DNA of 64,000 nt from Sphingomonas sp. 8AM (GCF_902506455.1 NZ_LR733844.1:3597092-3661091); one strand, 5' to 3'; numbered from the stretch's first letter, positions 48,757 to 57,744 are shown. A program made the numbers and translations. Notes: a model not told the origin generated them from the letters alone.

Positions 48757-49422
48757 ATGTCCGAGCCGCCCATTTCCAACCCGATCGTCATCGCCGTTCC
48801 CAAGGGACGTATCCTCGAAGAAGCATTGCCGTTGCTGGCGCGCGCCGGGATCGTCCCCGAGCCGGCGTTCGGCGACGAGAAAAGCCGCGCGCTGCGCTTT
48901 CGCACCGATCGCGACAGGATCGAGCTGATCCGCGTGCGCGCGTTCGACGTCGCGACGTTCGTGGCGCATGGCGCGGCGCAACTGGGAATCGTCGGCTCCG
49001 ACGTGCTCGCCGAATTCGATTATGCCGAGCTGTATGCGCCGGTCGATCTGAACATCGGGCACTGCCGGCTGTCGATCGCCGAGCCGGCCGACATGGCCGC
49101 CAACGACGATCCGCGCGGGTGGAGCCATGTGCGGGTCGCGACCAAATATCCGCATGTTACCGCGCAGCATTTTGCACGCGCCGGGGTTCAGGCGGAGTGC
49201 ATCAAGCTAAACGGCGCGATGGAGCTGGCGCCGACACTGGGGCTGGCCAGCCGGATCGTCGATCTGGTGTCGTCGGGCAAGACGCTGAAGGAAAACGGTC
49301 TGGTTGAGGTGGAGCGGATCATGGAGGTGTCGGCGCGGCTGATCGTCAATCGCGCGGCGATGAAGACGCGCGCGCATGTCTTTCCGCTGGTCGAAGCGTT
49401 TCGCGCGGCGGTGGCGGCATGA
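48757..49422 (+). CDS. hisG: ATP phosphoribosyltransferase, short form
   Basis: The 221-residue enzyme catalyses the first step of histidine synthesis, joining ATP and PRPP. Motifs include VIAVPKGRILEEALPLL near the N-terminus, VGSDVLAEF, RVATKYPHV and the PRPP loop LNGAMELAPTLGLAS. Its length (about 220, no C-terminal regulatory domain) marks it as the HisG_S form, which needs HisZ as partner; no hisZ is in this window. The stop overlaps the hisD start as ATGA, so the two are coupled. Confidence 0.93.
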   Translation: MSEPPISNPIVIAVPKGRILEEALPLLARAGIVPEPAFGDEKSRALRFRTDRDRIELIRVRAFDVATFVAHGAAQLGIVGSDVLAEFDYAELYAPVDLNIGHCRLSIAEPADMAANDDPRGWSHVRVATKYPHVTAQHFARAGVQAECIKLNGAMELAPTLGLASRIVDLVSSGKTLKENGLVEVERIMEVSARLIVNRAAMKTRAHVFPLVEAFRAAVAA

Positions 49423-50714
49423 TCCGGCTCGACACGCGGGACGGCGATTTCGCGCCGCGCTTCGAGACGCTGGTCGACGCGCGGCGCGAGGCGGCGAGCG
49501 ATGTCGCACGCGACGTGGCGACGATCGTGCGCGCGGTGCGCGATGAAGGCGATGCGGCGCTGCATGCCTTTACGCAGAAGCTCGACCGGCATGACCTGAA
49601 CGAGACCGGGTGGCGGGTCGATGCAGCGGCGTGCGCGGTGGCGTTCGACGGGCTGGAGCCGGAACTGCGCGCGGCGCTGGAACTCGCGGCGACGCGCATC
49701 CGTGCCTATCACGAGAAGCAGCGGCCCGAAGACGTGAGCTATACCGATGCGGCGGGCGTGCGGCTCGGCGCGCGGTGGCGGGCGGTCGATGCGGCGGGCA
49801 TCTACGTGCCGGGCGGGCGGGCGGCTTATCCCTCGACCTTGCTGATGAACGCGATCCCGGCGCGGGTGGCGGGGGTCGAGCGGCTGGTGGTGGTGACGCC
49901 GACGCCCGACGGCGACGTCAATCCTTTGGTGCTCGCTGCCGCGCATCTGGTCGGGGCGGACGAGGTGTGGCGGGTCGGGGGCGCGCAGGCGGTCGCGGCG
50001 CTGGCGTACGGGACCGAGCGGATCGCGCGGGTCGATGTCGTGACCGGGCCGGGCAATGCGTGGGTCGCGGAGGCCAAGCGGCAGGTGTACGGCGTGGTCG
50101 GTATCGACATGGTCGCGGGGCCGAGCGAGATCGTCGTCGTCGCGGACGGCGCGAACGATCCCGAATGGATCGCCGCCGACCTGCTCAGCCAGGCCGAGCA
50201 TGACACGACCACGCAGTCGATCCTGTTCACCGACGATGCCGCGTTCGGCGAGCGGGTCGCCGGGGCGGTCGAGCGGCAGTTGCAGGCGTTGCCGACGCAG
50301 GCGGTCGCTCGGGTGGCGTGGGAGGACAATGGCGCGATCGTGATCGTGCCGACATTGGAGTCGGCGATCCCGTTGGTCGACCGGCTCGCGCCCGAGCATG
50401 TCGAGCTGGCGTGCGACGATCCGCAGGCGTTGTTCGATCTTTTGCGGCATGCCGGGTCGGCGTTCCTCGGGCGACATACGCCGGAGGCGATCGGCGATTA
50501 TGTCGCGGGGCCGAACCATGTGCTGCCGACCGGACGCCGCGCGCGGTTTGCGAGCGGGCTGGGGGTGAGCGATTTCATGAAGCGGACCAGCTTCCTGCAG
50601 CTCGATGAGACGGCGTTGAATGAGCTGGGGCCGGCGACGATTGCGCTGGCGCGAGCCGAGGGGCTGCCGGCGCATGCGCAGTCGGTGGCGCTCAGGATCC
50701 GGAGCAATCGGTAA
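49419..50714 (+). CDS. hisD: Histidinol dehydrogenase
   Basis: The 431-residue zinc enzyme carries out the last two oxidations to histidine using NAD. Visible landmarks are VPGGRAAYPSTLLMNAIPA, the NAD segment VDVVTGPGNAWVAEAKR, GPSEIVVVADG, the zinc-site DLLSQAEHD, the catalytic pair in LAPEHVEL, and the C-terminal GLPAHAQSVALR with a zinc histidine. It begins inside the hisG stop. A large hairpin region follows the gene. Confidence 0.95.
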   Translation: MIRLDTRDGDFAPRFETLVDARREAASDVARDVATIVRAVRDEGDAALHAFTQKLDRHDLNETGWRVDAAACAVAFDGLEPELRAALELAATRIRAYHEKQRPEDVSYTDAAGVRLGARWRAVDAAGIYVPGGRAAYPSTLLMNAIPARVAGVERLVVVTPTPDGDVNPLVLAAAHLVGADEVWRVGGAQAVAALAYGTERIARVDVVTGPGNAWVAEAKRQVYGVVGIDMVAGPSEIVVVADGANDPEWIAADLLSQAEHDTTTQSILFTDDAAFGERVAGAVERQLQALPTQAVARVAWEDNGAIVIVPTLESAIPLVDRLAPEHVELACDDPQALFDLLRHAGSAFLGRHTPEAIGDYVAGPNHVLPTGRRARFASGLGVSDFMKRTSFLQLDETALNELGPATIALARAEGLPAHAQSVALRIRSNR

Positions 50715-50720
50715 TGTTTG

Positions 50721-50851
50721 GTCGCCCGTGCGCAGGCAGGGGCCTATGACAGTTTCGTTCGGGTGATCGGTTTGACACAGAGGAGTTGCTCCTTGTGTCA
50801 GGCCGATCGGCCGACTTCGCAGACATGAGCCCCTGCCTGCGCAGGGGCGAC
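50721..50851. repeat. Inverted repeat pair around a long hairpin, downstream of hisD
   Basis: gtcgcccgtgcgcaggcagg (50721 on) faces cctgcctgcgcaggggcgac (50832-50851). Inside lies another hairpin at 50765-50808: gatcgg, then tgacacagaggag, loop ttg, ctccttgtgtca, then ccgatc. The nested structure could end the his transcript, but there is no T-run. Confidence 0.65.
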
Positions 50852-50887
50852 GGACGGGAGGGCGGTGGCCCTCCCGCCGGCGATGAC

Positions 50888-51403
50888 TTACGCGCTGGCG
50901 AGTTCCGCCTTCTTGTTCAGCTTCTTCTCGGCGAGCGTCGTGAGCTTGTCGTCGGTCGCCTTTTCCTCGTCGAGCGTCGCCTGCAACAGCGAGACGACAT
51001 TGTCGTGGCCGAGCTGCTTGGCCCAGGCGATCAGCGTGCCGTAGCGGGTGATCTCGTAATGCTCGACCGCCTGTGCCGAGGCGATCAGCGCGGCGTCGAG
51101 CACCGCCTTGTCGGCGATCTCGCCCGCGACCTCGTTGGCTTCCTTGATGATGCCGTCGATCGCCGGGCAGGTGACCGCCTTTGCCTTCTGATCCAGCGCC
51201 TCGAACGCCTGCTCCAGCCGGGCGATCTGGCCCTCGGTTTCACGCAGATGCGTCTCGAAGCCCTTCTTCAGCTCGGGCGCGGTCGCCTTGTCGATCATCT
51301 TGGGCAGCGCCTTGGTGATCTGGTTCTCGGCGTAATAGATGTCCTGCAACTGATGCAGGAACAGGTCCTCGAGCGTGGCGATATCCTTGGTGAACAGGCC
51401 CAT
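50888..51403 (-). CDS. Ferritin-like DUF892 protein (YciE/YciF family)
   Basis: The 171-residue four-helix protein opens MGLFTKDIATLEDLFLHQLQ and carries the DUF892 pattern DIYYAENQITKALPKM, with later helices containing KKGFETHLRETEGQI and SAQAVEHYEITRYGTL. Conserved Glu and His residues in each helix could bind a di-iron centre as in ferritins. YciE/YciF are induced by osmotic and general stress. The start at 51403 has GAGGAG upstream. It is divergent from nusB. Confidence 0.88.
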   Translation of the reverse strand: MGLFTKDIATLEDLFLHQLQDIYYAENQITKALPKMIDKATAPELKKGFETHLRETEGQIARLEQAFEALDQKAKAVTCPAIDGIIKEANEVAGEIADKAVLDAALIASAQAVEHYEITRYGTLIAWAKQLGHDNVVSLLQATLDEEKATDDKLTTLAEKKLNKKAELASA

Positions 51404-51537
51404 GTTTGGTCTCCTCGCGTGAATGACCAGCGACGAACGAGGTGACCGCGCGAGCGTTGCGCGCAAAGTGGTTGATCGAGGTCAAAGACGCGGCAGGGGG
51501 TGACGAACGCGCGCCAAGCGACTATGGCGCGCGGCCT

Positions 51538-51993
51538 ATGTCCCGCACCGCTGCTCGTACCAAGGCCCGCGCCGCCGCGCGCCTCGCCGCCGTCCAGGCG
51601 CTCTATCAGCATGAGATGGAGGGCACCGCCATCCCCGTGCTGCTCCACGAATTCCACCAGCATCGGCTGGGCGCGACGATCGAGGACGTCGAATATGCCG
51701 AGGCCGACGTGACCTTCTTCGACGATCTGGTAACGGGCGTCACCGCGCGCGCCGGTGAGATCGACACGCTGGTCGAGGCAAAGCTGAGCACCGGCTGGAC
51801 GCTGGAGCGGCTCGACAAGCCGATGAAGGCGATCCTGCGCGCCGGCACCTACGAACTGCTGGCGCGCGCCGACGTGCCGGTGGGCGCGGCGATCAGTTCC
51901 TATGTCGATGTCGCGCACGCTTTCTACCAGAAGCGCGAGGCGGGATTCGTCAACGGCCTGCTCGACGCGATCGGCAAGCAGGTCCGCGCCTGA
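51538..51993 (+). CDS. nusB: Transcription antitermination factor NusB
   Basis: The 151-residue helical protein has the NusB pattern ARLAAVQALYQHEMEGT near the N-terminus, and WTLERLDKPMKAILRAGTYE and VPVGAAISSYVDVAHAFYQ toward the end. It binds boxA RNA with NusE/S10 during rRNA antitermination. ATG 51538 (MSRTAARTK) was chosen; an upstream frame exists but is low in similarity. A DUF4169 gene follows two bases after the stop. Confidence 0.94.
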   Translation: MSRTAARTKARAAARLAAVQALYQHEMEGTAIPVLLHEFHQHRLGATIEDVEYAEADVTFFDDLVTGVTARAGEIDTLVEAKLSTGWTLERLDKPMKAILRAGTYELLARADVPVGAAISSYVDVAHAFYQKREAGFVNGLLDAIGKQVRA

Positions 51994-51995
51994 GC

Positions 51996-52175
51996 ATGGG
52001 CGACGTTGTCTCCTTGAAGCAGGCGCGCAAGACCAAGGCGCGCGTCGCGAAGGAGACGCAGGCCGCTGCCAACCGCGCCGCGTTCGGGCGGACGAAGGCG
52101 GAGAAGGCCGCCGATGCTGCAGAGCAGGCGCGCAAGGACGCGCTGCTCGACGGCGCCAAACTCACGGATAGCTGA
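51996..52175 (+). CDS. DUF4169 family small basic protein
   Basis: The 59-residue protein begins MGDVVSLKQARKTKARVAKE and continues with a long charged helix containing AANRAAFGRTKAEKAA, the recognisable DUF4169 motif of alphaproteobacteria. It has no cysteine and no membrane segment and is probably a single helix. It starts just after nusB and is likely co-transcribed with it. Its end overlaps the convergent pirin gene by 14 bases. Function unknown. Confidence 0.82.
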   Translation: MGDVVSLKQARKTKARVAKETQAAANRAAFGRTKAEKAADAAEQARKDALLDGAKLTDS

Positions 52176-53064
52176 CGGTTTTCGGCACCTCGGGGAGCGG
52201 GATCCACTCGCTGTCATCGGGGACGCTGGCGAATTCACCGGCCTTCCACGCGCGCCTGGCCTCGCGGATCGCGTCGCGCGAGGAGTGGACGAAATTCCAC
52301 CACACATGCCGCGGGGTCGCGAACGCCGCGCCCCCCGCCAGCATCGCGCGGCCACCCGCCTGTGAGCGGAGCGTCGCGGCCACGCCGGGGCGCAGCACGT
52401 ACAGCCGCTGCGGCTCGAGCGCGAGGCCGTCGAGCGTCGCCTCCCCGCTGGCCAGATAGATGGCGCGCTCGTCGGTGCTGTTGTCGATCGGCACCGCCGC
52501 ACCGGGGGCGAGCATGATGTCGGCGTAGATCGTCTCGGCATAGGCCGTTACCGGCGAGGTCGCGCCCCAGAGCGTTCCCATCACGACGCGCGCGGTCGCG
52601 CCGTGCGCGTCGACGACCGGCATCTTGTCGGCGGCGACATGCTCGAAGGCGGGGGCGCGATCTTCCTGTCCGTCGGGGAGCGCGAGCCACGTCTGGATGC
52701 CGTCCAGCCGCGGGCCGTCGACGCGCACGTCATCGGGGGAGCGCTCCGAATGGACGATGCCTGCCCCGGCAGTCATCAGGTTCACTGCGCCCGGCGTGAT
52801 GCGGATGTCGCTGCCGAGCGAGTCGCGATGCTGGAACGCGCCCTCGAACAGGTAGGTGACGGTCGACAGGCCGATATGCGGGTGCGGGCGGACGTCGACG
52901 CCGTTGCCGGGCGGCAGATGCGCCGGCCCCATCTGGTCGAAGAACAGGAACGGGCCGACCATCGTCCGCTCGCGGTGCGGCAGCGTGCGATAGACCTTGA
53001 AGCCACCTAGGTCGTGAGTGGCGGGCTCCAGCGTCTGCAGCACCAGATCGTCGCGGGTCGACAT
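52162..53064 (-). CDS. Pirin family protein
   Basis: The 300-residue bicupin protein has the pirin metal-site residues in the N-terminal cupin (DQMGPAHLPPGNGVDVRPHP, then HIGLSTVTYLFEGAFQHRDS, and later MTAGAGIVHSER), giving three histidines and a glutamate for iron. Bacterial pirins have been reported as quercetin dioxygenases or redox-linked regulators. The C-terminal cupin contains SGEATLDG. It converges on the nusB-DUF4169 pair and is divergent from a small membrane-protein gene. Confidence 0.92.
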   Translation of the reverse strand: MSTRDDLVLQTLEPATHDLGGFKVYRTLPHRERTMVGPFLFFDQMGPAHLPPGNGVDVRPHPHIGLSTVTYLFEGAFQHRDSLGSDIRITPGAVNLMTAGAGIVHSERSPDDVRVDGPRLDGIQTWLALPDGQEDRAPAFEHVAADKMPVVDAHGATARVVMGTLWGATSPVTAYAETIYADIMLAPGAAVPIDNSTDERAIYLASGEATLDGLALEPQRLYVLRPGVAATLRSQAGGRAMLAGGAAFATPRHVWWNFVHSSRDAIREARRAWKAGEFASVPDDSEWIPLPEVPKTVSYP

Positions 53065-53176
53065 GCGCTTCCTCCGTCAGCGTTTCCCGCCGCTTAGCAG
53101 CGAAGTCGCGTGGGCGGAACCGGCCGGAAAGCGGGGTCGTTGAGCGGACCGGAAGACGTAATTCTGGAGAAACAAC

Positions 53177-53566
53177 ATGAATTACAAAGGTTTGAGTGTC
53201 GGGCTCGGGCTGTTCTCGCTCGCGCTGGGCGCGGCCGAGCTGTTCGCGCCGCGCCGGATCGCCCGGCGGCTGAACGCCGACGATCATCGCGGCGTGGTGC
53301 GCGGGTTCGGGGTGCGCGAGGTCGTGTCGGGGCTCGGCATCCTCGCGAGCCCGGCCGCCTCCGCCACGGTGTGGAACCGTGTTGCGGGCGATGCGATGGA
53401 CATGGGCGCGCTGGCGCTCGCCGCGCGACGCTCGCCCCGCAATCGCGCGATCTGGGGCACGATCGCGTTCGTGGCGGCGACGACCGCGCTCGACGTGCTG
53501 ACCGCGCGCGGGCTGGACGAGCAGACGGGCAAGCTGTTCCCGGTGCGCGAGCCGGCGATGGCGTGA
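53177..53566 (+). CDS. Small multi-pass membrane protein of unknown function
   Basis: The 129-residue protein has about four hydrophobic helices (residues about 5-25, 42-60, 72-84 and 92-110). Notable segments are LGLFSLALGAAELFAPRRIA and VRGFGVREVVSGLGIL, a pattern I have seen in small membrane proteins often placed near cyclase/dehydrase or zinc-alcohol-dehydrogenase genes, although none is here. A GGAG site precedes ATG 53177. The next gene follows 37 bases later on the same strand. Confidence 0.75.
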   Translation: MNYKGLSVGLGLFSLALGAAELFAPRRIARRLNADDHRGVVRGFGVREVVSGLGILASPAASATVWNRVAGDAMDMGALALAARRSPRNRAIWGTIAFVAATTALDVLTARGLDEQTGKLFPVREPAMA

Positions 53567-53603
53567 CGGGAACGCGGACACGGATGGAAGGGTTGAAGCG
53601 GCC

Positions 53604-53960
53604 ATGACCAAGAAAAAGCAGCAATCGCGCGCCGTGAAGGCGCAGGAAGCCCGGCGGACGCGGGCGATCGTCGCGGCGAGCGCCGTCGGCGCGGTGATCG
53701 CCGGCGTGGGCGCGGCGTTCGGCATGGGGTGGCTCGACCGCTTCCTGCCGACCGGCAATGCGGAGCATGACGCACCCGATCTCGCCGCTGACGCGCCGAC
53801 GCCCGGGTCGACGCGCGCCCCCGAGGCGTTCCGGCCCGATCCCACCGCGCCGGTGCCGGCCTCGGAGCGCGAGGGGCTGCGGCCGGCGACCGGGCCAGCC
53901 CCGACGCTGGCGGCGACACGCGGCGAGATGGCGAACCAGACGGGATCGTCGAACGGATAA
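53604..53960 (+). CDS. Hypothetical single-span protein with proline-rich tail
   Basis: The 118-residue protein has a basic N-terminus (MTKKKQQSRAVKAQEARRTR), one membrane helix (about 21-42, containing AASAVGAVIAGVGAAFGMG) and a hydrophilic tail rich in Pro, Ala, Asp and Thr that should lie in the periplasm. Topology follows the positive-inside rule. No family recognised. It may be co-transcribed with the preceding membrane-protein gene. A repeat pair follows it. Confidence 0.65.
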   Translation: MTKKKQQSRAVKAQEARRTRAIVAASAVGAVIAGVGAAFGMGWLDRFLPTGNAEHDAPDLAADAPTPGSTRAPEAFRPDPTAPVPASEREGLRPATGPAPTLAATRGEMANQTGSSNG

Positions 53961-53971
53961 GGTCTGTCGAT

Positions 53972-54054
53972 CGTCATTCCGGGCCGAACCCGGAATCCCG
54001 CTCCGATCTCGGCAGACTAAAGAAACGGGGTCCCGGATCACGTCCGGGACGACG
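53972..54054. repeat. Inverted repeat pair (cgtcattccggg...cccgggacgacg type)
   Basis: cgtcattccgggccgaaccc and the facing ggatcacgtccgggacgacg enclose cccgctccgatctcgg and aaacgggg. It lies between two convergent genes and belongs to the same loose family as 27971-28053. Confidence 0.6.
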
Positions 54055-54060
54055 GGGTTA

Positions 54061-54729
54061 TCAGAACCACTGCATCACGGATGCCGAGAAGGGCGTCCAC
54101 CAGCCGATGCGCACGCCAGCCTCGGCGAGCCGGTTGCCCGTCCATGCGTTGCAGGTTCTGATCGCGTCGTAGCGGCCCGATGCCGGGTAGAAGGCATCGT
54201 AGCCGGCATAGCCTCGTACCGCCACACCGCTTGCGCGGCTGGCGCGGATTACGGCGGCGAGGCGGCGGTATTCGTCCGGGCGTAATACGACCGCTCGTAC
54301 GTCCTTCGTTACTTGCGGGCGTGGAATGTGCTCGACGTGGAGCAATGTTTCGTCGCTGCCGAAGGCGGCGTGCACAACCGTGGCAGGGCGCACGTCCGAC
54401 CAGGTCGGGGTGCCGAGGAAGAAGTTCCGCTCGCCCCAGCCGACCGCGACATGGTCGTTCGCGGCATAGCGTGGGTCGGGGAGGTCGGCGGCGGGGAAGT
54501 CGCGGCGCCAGTCGATTCCGGCCGCAACCTTGGGCATCACGATGCCGGTGTGGACGCCATTGTCCTCGATCCAGACCGTCACGCCGCCGGTGGTCGGCGG
54601 CTGCCAGTCGCGGTTGCGGGGGATCGTCGAAAGGGCGGTGCCGGCGAGCAGATAGACGAACGTGACGATTGCGAACACGCCGAGCATGCGTGCTGCGATC
54701 GTCGCGATCCGCTTCAGCCCGCGCTTCAT
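54061..54729 (-). CDS. DUF2459 family protein (TIGR02117 type)
   Basis: The 222-residue protein has one N-terminal membrane helix (about 13-37) and a periplasmic domain with VWIEDNGVHTGIVMP, HVAVGWGERNFFLGTP, PASGRYDAIRTCNAWTGNRL and a terminal tryptophan. These match DUF2459, in which a cysteine, a histidine and an asparagine are conserved and suggest a papain-like hydrolase (NlpC/P60-like; the cysteine here is in RTCNAW). The substrate is unknown; peptidoglycan is a guess. ATG 54729 was chosen for the short basic N-terminus. prmA lies four bases upstream. Confidence 0.85.
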   Translation of the reverse strand: MKRGLKRIATIAARMLGVFAIVTFVYLLAGTALSTIPRNRDWQPPTTGGVTVWIEDNGVHTGIVMPKVAAGIDWRRDFPAADLPDPRYAANDHVAVGWGERNFFLGTPTWSDVRPATVVHAAFGSDETLLHVEHIPRPQVTKDVRAVVLRPDEYRRLAAVIRASRASGVAVRGYAGYDAFYPASGRYDAIRTCNAWTGNRLAEAGVRIGWWTPFSASVMQWF

Positions 54730-54733
54730 CGCG

Positions 54734-55678
54734 TCACAGGTCGAGCGCCCATCCGTCGCGCCCCTTCGGATCGATCGGACGGGTGGGGACATAGCGCTCG
54801 GCGCCGGCGGTCAGCCGCAGGATCGACCAGTCGCCACGACGATCGACCGCCTCGACCGTGCAGCCGCAGGCGATGAAGGCGCGCTCGACCTCGGCGCGCT
54901 GCGTCTCCAGCAACCCGGCCAGCACGATCGCGGCGTGCGGCGTCGCAATCGCGGCGACCTCGGGGGCCATCGAGATCAGCGGGCCGGCGAGGATGTTGGC
55001 GATCAGCAGGTCGTAAGGCGCCCGCGCGGCGATCGCCTCCGACAGCGCGCCGTCGGCGACGATCAGGTCAATGCCGGCGACATGGTTCGCCGCCATGTTC
55101 TCGCGGGTGACCTCGATCGCGGCCGGGTCGATGTCGGTCGCAGTGATCGACGCTGCGGGCCAGAGATGCGCGGCGGCGAAGGCGAGCAACCCGGTGCCGG
55201 TGCCGAGATCGATCGCGTTGGTGACGGCGCGGTCGGCGAGTCCGTCGAGCATCGCGAGGCAGCCCGAGGTGGTGGCGTGGTGTCCGGTGCCGAAGGCCTG
55301 TCCGGCATCGATCAGGAAGGCGCGGCCGCCCTCCGGCGCCTCGACCGGGTGCGCGCTGGTGTGGACGACGAAGCGGCCCTCGCGGATCGGCTCCAGCCCG
55401 GCCTGGCTCATCGTCACCCAGTCCTGTGCGGTGAGCGGGGTGACGGTCGGCACGGTGCCGGCGGCGCTGGGGACAAGCGCGGTGAGCGCGGCGAGCATCG
55501 CGGCGTCGGGCTCATGCTCGCAATAGGCGTCGAGCCGCCAATGCTCGCGATCGTCCTCGACCTCCTCGGTCGTCATCAGCACCGCGTCGATCGCGAGATC
55601 GTCGGCGGCGTCGATCGCCTCCGCCTCGGCGCGGGTGCAGGGCAGGGTGACGCGCCAGCTGTCGATGTCAGCGGACAT
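54734..55678 (-). CDS. prmA: Ribosomal protein L11 methyltransferase
   Basis: The 314-residue SAM-dependent enzyme methylates ribosomal protein L11. The N-terminal substrate-recognition region (to about 120) is followed by the hallmark GQAFGTGHHATTSGCLAML, the SAM loop IDLGTGTGLLAFAAAHL and the NPPY-type motif IANILAGPLI. ATG 55678 was chosen: GGAG lies six bases upstream, overlapping the SDR gene by 11 bases. It is in a minus-strand series with the DUF2459 and SDR genes. Confidence 0.92.
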   Translation of the reverse strand: MSADIDSWRVTLPCTRAEAEAIDAADDLAIDAVLMTTEEVEDDREHWRLDAYCEHEPDAAMLAALTALVPSAAGTVPTVTPLTAQDWVTMSQAGLEPIREGRFVVHTSAHPVEAPEGGRAFLIDAGQAFGTGHHATTSGCLAMLDGLADRAVTNAIDLGTGTGLLAFAAAHLWPAASITATDIDPAAIEVTRENMAANHVAGIDLIVADGALSEAIAARAPYDLLIANILAGPLISMAPEVAAIATPHAAIVLAGLLETQRAEVERAFIACGCTVEAVDRRGDWSILRLTAGAERYVPTRPIDPKGRDGWALDL

Positions 55679-56366
55679 AGCTGGCTCCATTGATGTCGAG
55701 GATCGCGCCGGTCATCGACGGCGGGGCGTCGATCGCGCAGAAGCGCGCGAGCGTCGCGACCTCGTCGGGCTGCGCGACCCGGCCGAGCGGGATGTCGGCG
55801 AGCAGTTTGTCGCCGCCGCGGCTGGCGAGATAATCGTCGGCCATGCCGGTCATCGTAAAGCCCGGGCAGATCGCGAAGGCGAGGATGTTGTCGCGGGCAT
55901 AGCCGCGCGCGATCGTCTTGGTCATCGCGACCAGCCCGGCCTTGGCGGCGGCATAATGCCAGTGCGCGGGGGAGTCTCCGCGCCAGGCGGCGCGGCTGGC
56001 GACGTTGACCAGTCGCCCGCCGCCATTGCCCTGCCAGTGGCGGACCGCGTGGCGCGAAAGCTGCGCGGCGGCGGTGAGATTGATGCGCTGCGTCCGCTCC
56101 CAGCCCGCCAGCCAGTCGGCGTCGTCGCCGTCGAGCGGATTGGCCTCGAACACCCCGGCGTTGTTGATGAGCACATCGATCCGCCCGTCGAGCCGCTCGA
56201 GCGCCTCCGCCCAGAGCGCGTCGGGGGCGGCGGGGTCGGCAAAGTCGGCGGCGATGCCGCTGCTGGTGCCCTGTCCGGCGACCACCACGTCAGGAATCGC
56301 GGCCAGCGCTTCGGCGATCGCGGCACCGATGCCGCGGCTGGCGCCGGTAATGAGGATGTTGGTCAT
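55668..56366 (-). CDS. Short-chain dehydrogenase/reductase (FabG-like)
   Basis: The 232-residue SDR has TGASRGIG (7-14), NNAG, a serine in NVASRAAW and YAAAK with catalytic tyrosine and lysine, then ICPGFTMTGM. The arginine after TGAS suggests NADP preference. Overall it resembles 3-oxoacyl-ACP reductases, but the locus has no fatty-acid genes, so the substrate is open. The end overlaps prmA. It starts 28 bases after the stop of the chemoreceptor-like gene upstream on the same strand. Confidence 0.85.
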   Translation of the reverse strand: MTNILITGASRGIGAAIAEALAAIPDVVVAGQGTSSGIAADFADPAAPDALWAEALERLDGRIDVLINNAGVFEANPLDGDDADWLAGWERTQRINLTAAAQLSRHAVRHWQGNGGGRLVNVASRAAWRGDSPAHWHYAAAKAGLVAMTKTIARGYARDNILAFAICPGFTMTGMADDYLASRGGDKLLADIPLGRVAQPDEVATLARFCAIDAPPSMTGAILDINGASYVR

Positions 56367-56394
56367 GGCGCCGTCTGTAACAACGCCGCGCGGA

Positions 56395-57744
56395 TCAGGC
56401 TACGTTGGCAAAGCCGTCTGCTTCGGCACGCAGCGTCTCGAAGCGCTGCGCGATCATCTCGAATGACTGGCCGAGCGACTCGACCTCGCCCGCGACGGTC
56501 TGCGTCCCTTCGCGGATCGCGGCGATCGTGTGCGACATCGAATCGGCGGTAAGCGCGGTCTCGTCGACTGCGGCGGTGATCGCGGTGACGGTACGCGCCT
56601 GCTCGAACATCGAATCGTTGATCTGCGACGCCGCCCCGCGCAGCTGCTCGATGCTGGTCTGGATCGAGGCGGATTTCTCGACGGTGACGCGGGTCGCAGC
56701 CTGGATCGCGGCGATCTTCGCGGCGATGTCGTCGGTGGCGCGGGCCGTTTGATTGGCGAGGCTCTTTACCTCCTGCGCGACGACCGCGAAGCCGCGACCG
56801 GCGTCGCCGGCGCGCGCGGCCTCGATCGTCGCGTTAAGCGCGAGCAGGTTGGTCTGGCCGGCGATGTCGCGGATCAGCCCGAGGATCGACTCGATCGACT
56901 TGGCGTGCTCGTCGAGCGCAGCCGAGGCGGCGACCGCGCCTTCCGCCTGATCCGTCGCTGCGGTGAGCGTCTGCGTCGCAAGCTGCATGTCACGCTGGAC
57001 GCTGCCGATCGCATTGATGAGCCCGGCGGCGGTCGAGGCCGCGTCGCGCATCGCCAGGGCCGATTGTTCGGCGGCGATCGAGACTTCGCTCGTCTTTTCG
57101 ATCATCCCGCTGGCAGCGCCGGCGGTGGAGCGCGCCCGATCGCGGACGACCCGGCCGCGGCTGGCGATCGTATCGATGCCGGTGCCGATCCGGGTGCGGA
57201 ACGCCGCGGCCCGTTCGGCGCGCTGCGCGCGGGCGCGCGCCACGCCGATCACGCCGAGCTGCGTCGTCAGCAGGTCCGACTCGAGCATCGCCATCCGCAG
57301 CAGCGCGTTGCCGAGCCGTAGCAATTGCGGTGTATCGTCGCCGACGGCCGCCGCGATGATCGCGGTTACGCGGCAATGCGCAGCCGACAGGCCCGAGAGC
57401 AAGGCGGTCAGCGGAATGCCTGCCGCCTGCGAATCGTCGACCTGCGTAACCACCATCTCCTGCCATGCGACGCTGAGCGGCTGGCGGTAGCGGAGTTGCG
57501 TGTAGGTGACCGCGACCTGCACCCGCCCTTCGCGATCCGGCGCCGACAGTTCGCGAACCGCCGCCGGGACGTTGCTGCGCGAGGCGAGATGCGTCCAGAA
57601 GGTTAGCGCGATCTCGCGCCAGGCATCCTGCGCGTCGAGGATCGCGGCGATCTCCGCACAGTCGGTCACCACCTGCCCGTCCGGGTCGAAATCCCGCGCA
57701 CGCTCGGCAAGCGGGCGCAAATCGTGGTGGACGAGCGAGTTCAT
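56395..57744 (-). CDS. Soluble methyl-accepting chemotaxis-like protein (downstream paralogue)
   Basis: The 449-residue protein has no membrane segment. Residues about 1-170 form a helical sensor region (FDPDGQVVTDCAEIAAILDA...WREIALTFWTHLAS) reminiscent of globin-coupled or protoglobin-like sensors. A coiled coil follows, with the MCP signalling hairpin IAGQTNLLALNATIEAARAG and GFAVVAQEVKSLANQTARA. The tip is nearly identical to that of the neighbouring paralogue. It probably acts in a cytoplasmic chemotaxis or Che-like array. Whether it binds heme cannot be judged. No che genes are in the window. Confidence 0.85.
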   Translation of the reverse strand: MNSLVHHDLRPLAERARDFDPDGQVVTDCAEIAAILDAQDAWREIALTFWTHLASRSNVPAAVRELSAPDREGRVQVAVTYTQLRYRQPLSVAWQEMVVTQVDDSQAAGIPLTALLSGLSAAHCRVTAIIAAAVGDDTPQLLRLGNALLRMAMLESDLLTTQLGVIGVARARAQRAERAAAFRTRIGTGIDTIASRGRVVRDRARSTAGAASGMIEKTSEVSIAAEQSALAMRDAASTAAGLINAIGSVQRDMQLATQTLTAATDQAEGAVAASAALDEHAKSIESILGLIRDIAGQTNLLALNATIEAARAGDAGRGFAVVAQEVKSLANQTARATDDIAAKIAAIQAATRVTVEKSASIQTSIEQLRGAASQINDSMFEQARTVTAITAAVDETALTADSMSHTIAAIREGTQTVAGEVESLGQSFEMIAQRFETLRAEADGFANVA

